Source of the DNA: Gavia stellata
Taxonomy: Eukaryota; Chordata; Aves; Gaviiformes; Gaviidae
NCBI RefSeq assembly: GCF_030936135.1
Contig: NC_082595.1
Location: 107,735,334 to 107,799,333 of the forward strand
DNA length: 64,000 bases
Reading direction: 5' to 3'
Shown here: positions 60,054-64,000 of the stretch, one piece after another
Layout of the letters: each line of letters opens with the position of its first letter
How positions within the stretch are numbered: position 1 is the first letter of the stretch
The notes under the pieces: model-generated
What the model saw: only the letters and a program-made list of their open reading frames with translations
What the model was told of the DNA's origin: nothing
The model's database searches: none
Made by a program: the position numbers and the translations under genes

Positions 60054-60406
60054 TCGCTCTCTACAGTTACCTGAAAGGGGGTTGCAGAGAGGTGGGTGTT
60101 GGTCTCTTCTCCCAAGTGACGAGTGACAGGACAAGAGGAAACGGCCTCAAGTTGTGCCAGGGGAGGTTCAGGCTGGATATTAGGAAAAATTTCTTTCCTG
60201 AGAGAGTGGTGAAGCATTGGAATAAGCTGCCCAGGGAGGTGGTGGAGTCACCATCCCTGGAGGTGTCCAAGGAACGTGTGGACGAGGCACTGTGGGACAT
60301 GGTTTAGTGGGCATGGTGGTGTTGGGTTGATGGTTGGACTTGATGATCTTACAGGTCTTTTCCAACCTCAGTGATTCTGTGATTCTGTGACTGCTGTGAT
60401 TCTGTG
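60054..60406 (+). mobile_element. CR1 LINE 3' fragment (copy C) beside the CDC5L CpG island
   Basis: This copy holds the CR1 ORF2 C-terminal remnant from [17 protein letters not shown] through the [13 protein letters not shown] block to WDMV and stop, then the 3' UTR with an octamer tail interrupted by ACTGCTGTG. It shares most positions with copies A and B. It begins about 100 bp outside the CpG-rich region upstream of CDC5L. Confidence 0.93.
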
Positions 60407-63400
60407 AATGTTACATTCACAGGAGAAAAAACGTGCCGGAGCCCAAACGAGAATTGAAGTAGTAGCATATAGTAACATACAGATTTTAACACCTATCAAA
60501 TCTTACCTTTTGCACGCAGAGATCTCCGCATCACGCTGCCTGCCACAGGAGGGTTGGGAAGGATTTCAAACCCTCCAGAAGGGTTTAGCTCAGACATGGC
60601 TTCGCCCTCCAAGGAGAGCGCCGGCAGAGACAGCCATCTCCTCCTCCTTCCTGGCACTGGGTCCATGGAGTTTAAGGAGTCATCACCTGACACGATTTTT
60701 GGATTAAACTGTAAGTAGTTAAAAGAGGCCAGATAATCAACCGTTTCTACTTATGTTCGCACCTACGAGACTGAATTAATAATTTTTCTCACAGCTGAAG
60801 CCTTGCCCGTGTGCCACATTGTCCAGCAGCAAAACTGGCCTTTATCAAGAAGGCCATGGAGGAGCGTCGTTTCTTTACTGGATTATAGTCACCAATGTTT
60901 GCAAAAGAAGGCGAAAGAAGAGGCTATTACAATGCCTCTTCCACCATCATTACCGAAACGCAAATGCTACCTGCCGCTCTGAACTTCCCAACCGGGTACC
61001 AATGCACTGAGCTGCCATTGCATTTGTCACCCTAACTTAATTTCTTTTCTTAATTTCTCTGTTTCTGCTATTTCAGAACGACTGCTGGGCTTTCCACACT
61101 TATTTTTTCTAAGTAAAAGAAAAATCATCATATTTCCTTCCTTGTATTGTAGATAAATCTGGTTGGTGGTTAACTATATTGCAGCATGGCCTTATTCACC
61201 TACATCAATTTACTTCACCCTGTGTTTAACTTTTATTTACTTATTTACTGGATGCATAGCAGATAAAATGACACCTTTTTCCTCAAGTTGTTTGTCATTA
61301 GTGTGATTTCCTATCACATTTTACTCTTTTGTCCAAATTCAAGATGTGTTCATACAGAAAATTAAGCAAATTTTTTTGGTTGAAATAGAAAACTTCATAG
61401 TATGAGTCGGGCAAGGCTTTGATTATTGTTAAAACTCTGCAGGAATAAAAAAATATTACACTTTTAGCTAGCAAAAAAAATTATCAAGAACAGCCCGTGT
61501 CCTTATTTTAAAATGAGTATGCCTTTACATTTAAATTTCTCTGACTTGGCAGACTGAGAATCACTTCAATACCCAAAAGTGCAGTGCATTGCATAAGGAA
61601 CAGAGCGGAACCTCATGAGTCATGAAACACTTTATTTATTTGTATTGGAGGCAATGACCTGGAATATTTTTACAAACTCATCAAGCACCATCTGAAAATT
61701 TCTTCCGTTGTTCGTTCTTACAATTAAAAGAAACTTACGCTGTTTACAAACTCATTTTACAAATTCCCCTTCAATGAATTTATCCCCCTTAAATTGCACT
61801 CCCTTCTTCACCATACTTTTAAACAATTATTCTCTATCAGATTTAGCTTTCCTAGTCTCATCTGATACATAGGCTTACAATTCTGTTCACCATTTTTGTT
61901 TCCTCTTTGCACCTGTTCTTTTGAATTTTCCTTCAAATAAATCAGAATTGTACAGTAATGCAGGTAAAAATTCCTCCACACATGTGTAAGTGTTAATATT
62001 TCACAGAAATGCTTTTCATTATACACATTATACACATCAGGATAACATTCTTCTTTCTCACAACTGTATTCGGAAGTTAGCTCAAACATTCTACAATCTG
62101 AATCACTCATTCCCAAATGAGGACTTCCCAGCTTATAGTAAAAACATCTGTAACCACCAGGGTTCAGTCACATATATTTTACTTGTCTGATTTTACTGCA
62201 ACTACAAAGAACTAGATCACCTAAATACCTTTGCTGATCTAGCCTTAAATACATGCATCTATTCATGAGTTTCAATTCACTCTTCGAAAATTGCATTCCA
62301 AGTCACAGAATGGCTGCGGGGCTTCTGGAGGTCATCTGATCCAAACCCCTGCTCAAGCAGGGCCACCCACAGCTGGATGCCCAGGACCATGTCCAGATGA
62401 CTTCTGAGTATCTCCAAAGTGGTAGACTCCACCACCTCTCTTAGGCAACCTTTTCCAACCTCTGCCCGATGTTACCAGAAAGCCTCTGCAAGATATCATC
62501 TATATTTATAAAGAAAAGCATACATTTGAGAGCAGTAAAAAAGCACTGGTAGTTTCATGTTTCCATTATCTAAATTAAGCTATAGGTTTACTCTGCTGTT
62601 TCATGGACTGAACTGTAATGTTAGGGGACAATTTGCACCAGCCCTTTGCCATTGTTTTTCCTTATACAAGAGGGTAACGCTGCTGTTATCACTGAGCATA
62701 TTACAGTCAGTGATGTCCACACAGAGTTTCGAGCACGGCATAACTCCATAAAACAAGCACAGATTTGCCTAGATTTTAATATAAAGTGGAAGAAGCATCC
62801 GTCTGTCTTCACCATAACAGGTAACAACTGCTGTTTGGCACAAGTGGTCCTTATATAGGGTATTTTATATGCACAGTAAAGCTCTTCAACAAAACAAATT
62901 TTACAGTTCAAGATATTGCTACGGTTTTCAGTGTAACTAAGTAGTATTTGCAATATATCAGCAAGTGGTTAAATTAACAGAAGTTCTTTGAAAAGTATGA
63001 TATTTCCTATTTTAAGAAACGAAGAGCACAGTAACTACCAGCCTGAGAAAAGAGAAGGCATTTCATACAAGATTAACATTAGGCACTTACATAAACTTGA
63101 AGATTAATTTAAGGATTCTCAGTATCATAAAATATCCGATTAAGGACAACATTACCATTTCTGTCAGACTACTCAAAGAATTATCTATCAAAAGTACAGA
63201 CAAGATAACTGCCTAATAAACCTTTTATATATACACACATACAGAAAACATTTTCATATCCCAATTATCCAGTGATGGCACCAATGTTTTGTTTCTGTAA
63301 TTTTGTGAGATACCATTTTTTTTTTCTCTTGCAAGTATTGCAAGAAAACCTGGGAGTAGGAAATGCAACTTTCAGCAGAGGGGAGGTAGCATTAAGCCTC

Positions 63401-63501
63401 CAAACACATTGACAATTTTTAAATGAAAAGTTATTACTATACAATACAATGTCCACTTCCTTCCCTCCCTTTAAACATTCTTTCAGTTAGACAGATTTTT
63501 T
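60407..63501. other. Intergenic sequence between CDC5L and the zinc-finger gene
   Basis: AT-rich DNA with one CR1 fragment at 62.3 kb. Overlapping AATAAA hexamers on the minus strand at 61,631-61,640 could be a distal polyadenylation site, in which case much of this stretch would be 3' UTR of the zinc-finger gene. No coding frame is supported. Confidence 0.5.
62303..62480 (-). mobile_element. CR1 LINE 3' fragment, degraded
   Basis: The plus-strand sequence begins TCACAGAATGG and contains GGTCATCTGATCCAAACCCC, TGCTCAAGCAGGGCCACC and CCAGGACCATGTCCAGATGA. It then has TCTCCAAAGTGGTAGACTCC, the signature of a CR1 3' end in minus orientation. It lies between CDC5L and the zinc-finger gene, possibly in that gene's 3' UTR. 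Confidence 0.88.
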
Positions 63502-63507
63502 TTTATT
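63502..63507 (-). terminator. Candidate polyadenylation signal of the zinc-finger gene
   Basis: AATAAA on the minus strand about 330 nt past the zinc-finger stop, within an AT-rich stretch. Further AATAAA hexamers farther out (for example 61631-61640, two overlapping) could end a longer 3' UTR. Confidence 0.3.
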
Positions 63508-63835
63508 AATTTTTTACAAGAAAATAAGTGGCACAGAATAACTGTTCAAACTGATGAACATTGGCCAAATCATAACTGACCTCATGGTATTAAGAAGTTA
63601 CTCGGGCATGAAAAAGTGTCTCCAAGATCTTCTTTAACACAGCCTGTGCTAGAAGTGAAGCTCTCAGAATAACCCAGAGCAAACCAGTACCCCGAGTTTC
63701 ACTCTCTGGACCAAAACGCTGCATGCACCCATTACCAGCCATCATTCTGGGAACAGCAAGGGAATGTAAAGCAATGAACAAATTCAGGACAGGCAAACCT
63801 CTCCAGAACCAAGTGCCAACTTGCAATTCCCAAGC

Positions 63836-64000
63836 TTATACTCCAAGCTTATGTTGCTGCTTATGCTTTTCCAGAAGTTTTTTGGTAGGCAGCGTCACAT
63901 TACACGTTCCACACTTGTACATTTTTTTGTGTGTTTTTACATGCTTTTGGAAAGCACATTTATCTACTGTAGAAAATCTACACCTTTTGCAGTGCAACTT
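63836..64000 (-). CDS. C2H2 zinc-finger protein, C-terminal end (5' part outside window)
   Basis: On the minus strand an open frame enters from the window edge and runs 54 codons to TAA at 63836-63838. It contains two canonical C2H2 fingers. The first starts CKRC and has C-x2-C-x12-H-x3-H spacing ending HVKTH; the second starts CGTC with the same spacing and ends HKQQH, followed by KLGV and the stop. The linker between the fingers is short (KKMYK) and is not the TGEKP linker of KRAB-type arrays. Two closing fingers near a C terminus suggest a nuclear DNA- or protein-binding factor, but I do not recognise the family. It is transcribed in the same direction as CDC5L and lies upstream of it. Confidence 0.85.
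   Translation of the reverse strand, partial: KLHCKRCRFSTVDKCAFQKHVKTHKKMYKCGTCNVTLPTKKLLEKHKQQHKLGV

Overview
This window is bird nuclear DNA. The evidence is a set of CR1 non-LTR retrotransposon fragments with avian-type 3' ends, several carrying ATTCTATG/ATTCTGTG-type octamer tails, plus one long, well-conserved vertebrate gene. Nothing bacterial, viral or plasmid-like was recognised. The order or species of bird cannot be told from sequence alone.

The centre of the window (24.3-59.6 kb, minus strand) is one complete protein-coding gene, CDC5L, the Myb-domain core subunit of the PRP19/NineTeen spliceosome complex. All 16 coding exons could be placed. Every intron is GT-AG, every phase closes, and the spliced frame is 2,412 nt (803 codons plus stop). 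Its start codon lies in a GC/CpG-rich promoter at about 59.3-59.95 kb that holds five near-consensus NRF1 (GCGCNNGCGC) sites and no TATA box facing the gene. Intron 14 alone is 14.3 kb and contains two CR1 fragments and a small GC-rich patch with a perfect palindrome.

The first 24 kb, downstream of CDC5L, holds no gene I can support. It contains two CR1 copies of the same young-looking subfamily, degenerate amniote-wide SINE/CR1-L3-like and MITE-like sequence, low-complexity tracts and AT-rich stretches that could be conserved non-coding elements. The last 4.4 kb, upstream of CDC5L, has a third copy of the same CR1 subfamily next to the CpG island, an older CR1 fragment, and at the extreme right edge the C-terminal end of a C2H2 zinc-finger protein on the minus strand. 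Its final two fingers, stop codon and probable 3' UTR are inside the window; the rest lies beyond it.

I found no convincing novel biological system. The observations most worth a second look are the NRF1 array, the unidentified zinc-finger gene, nested degenerate tandem duplications in intron 4 (one with a 48-bp period), and an A/C-rich expansion inside one CR1 copy.
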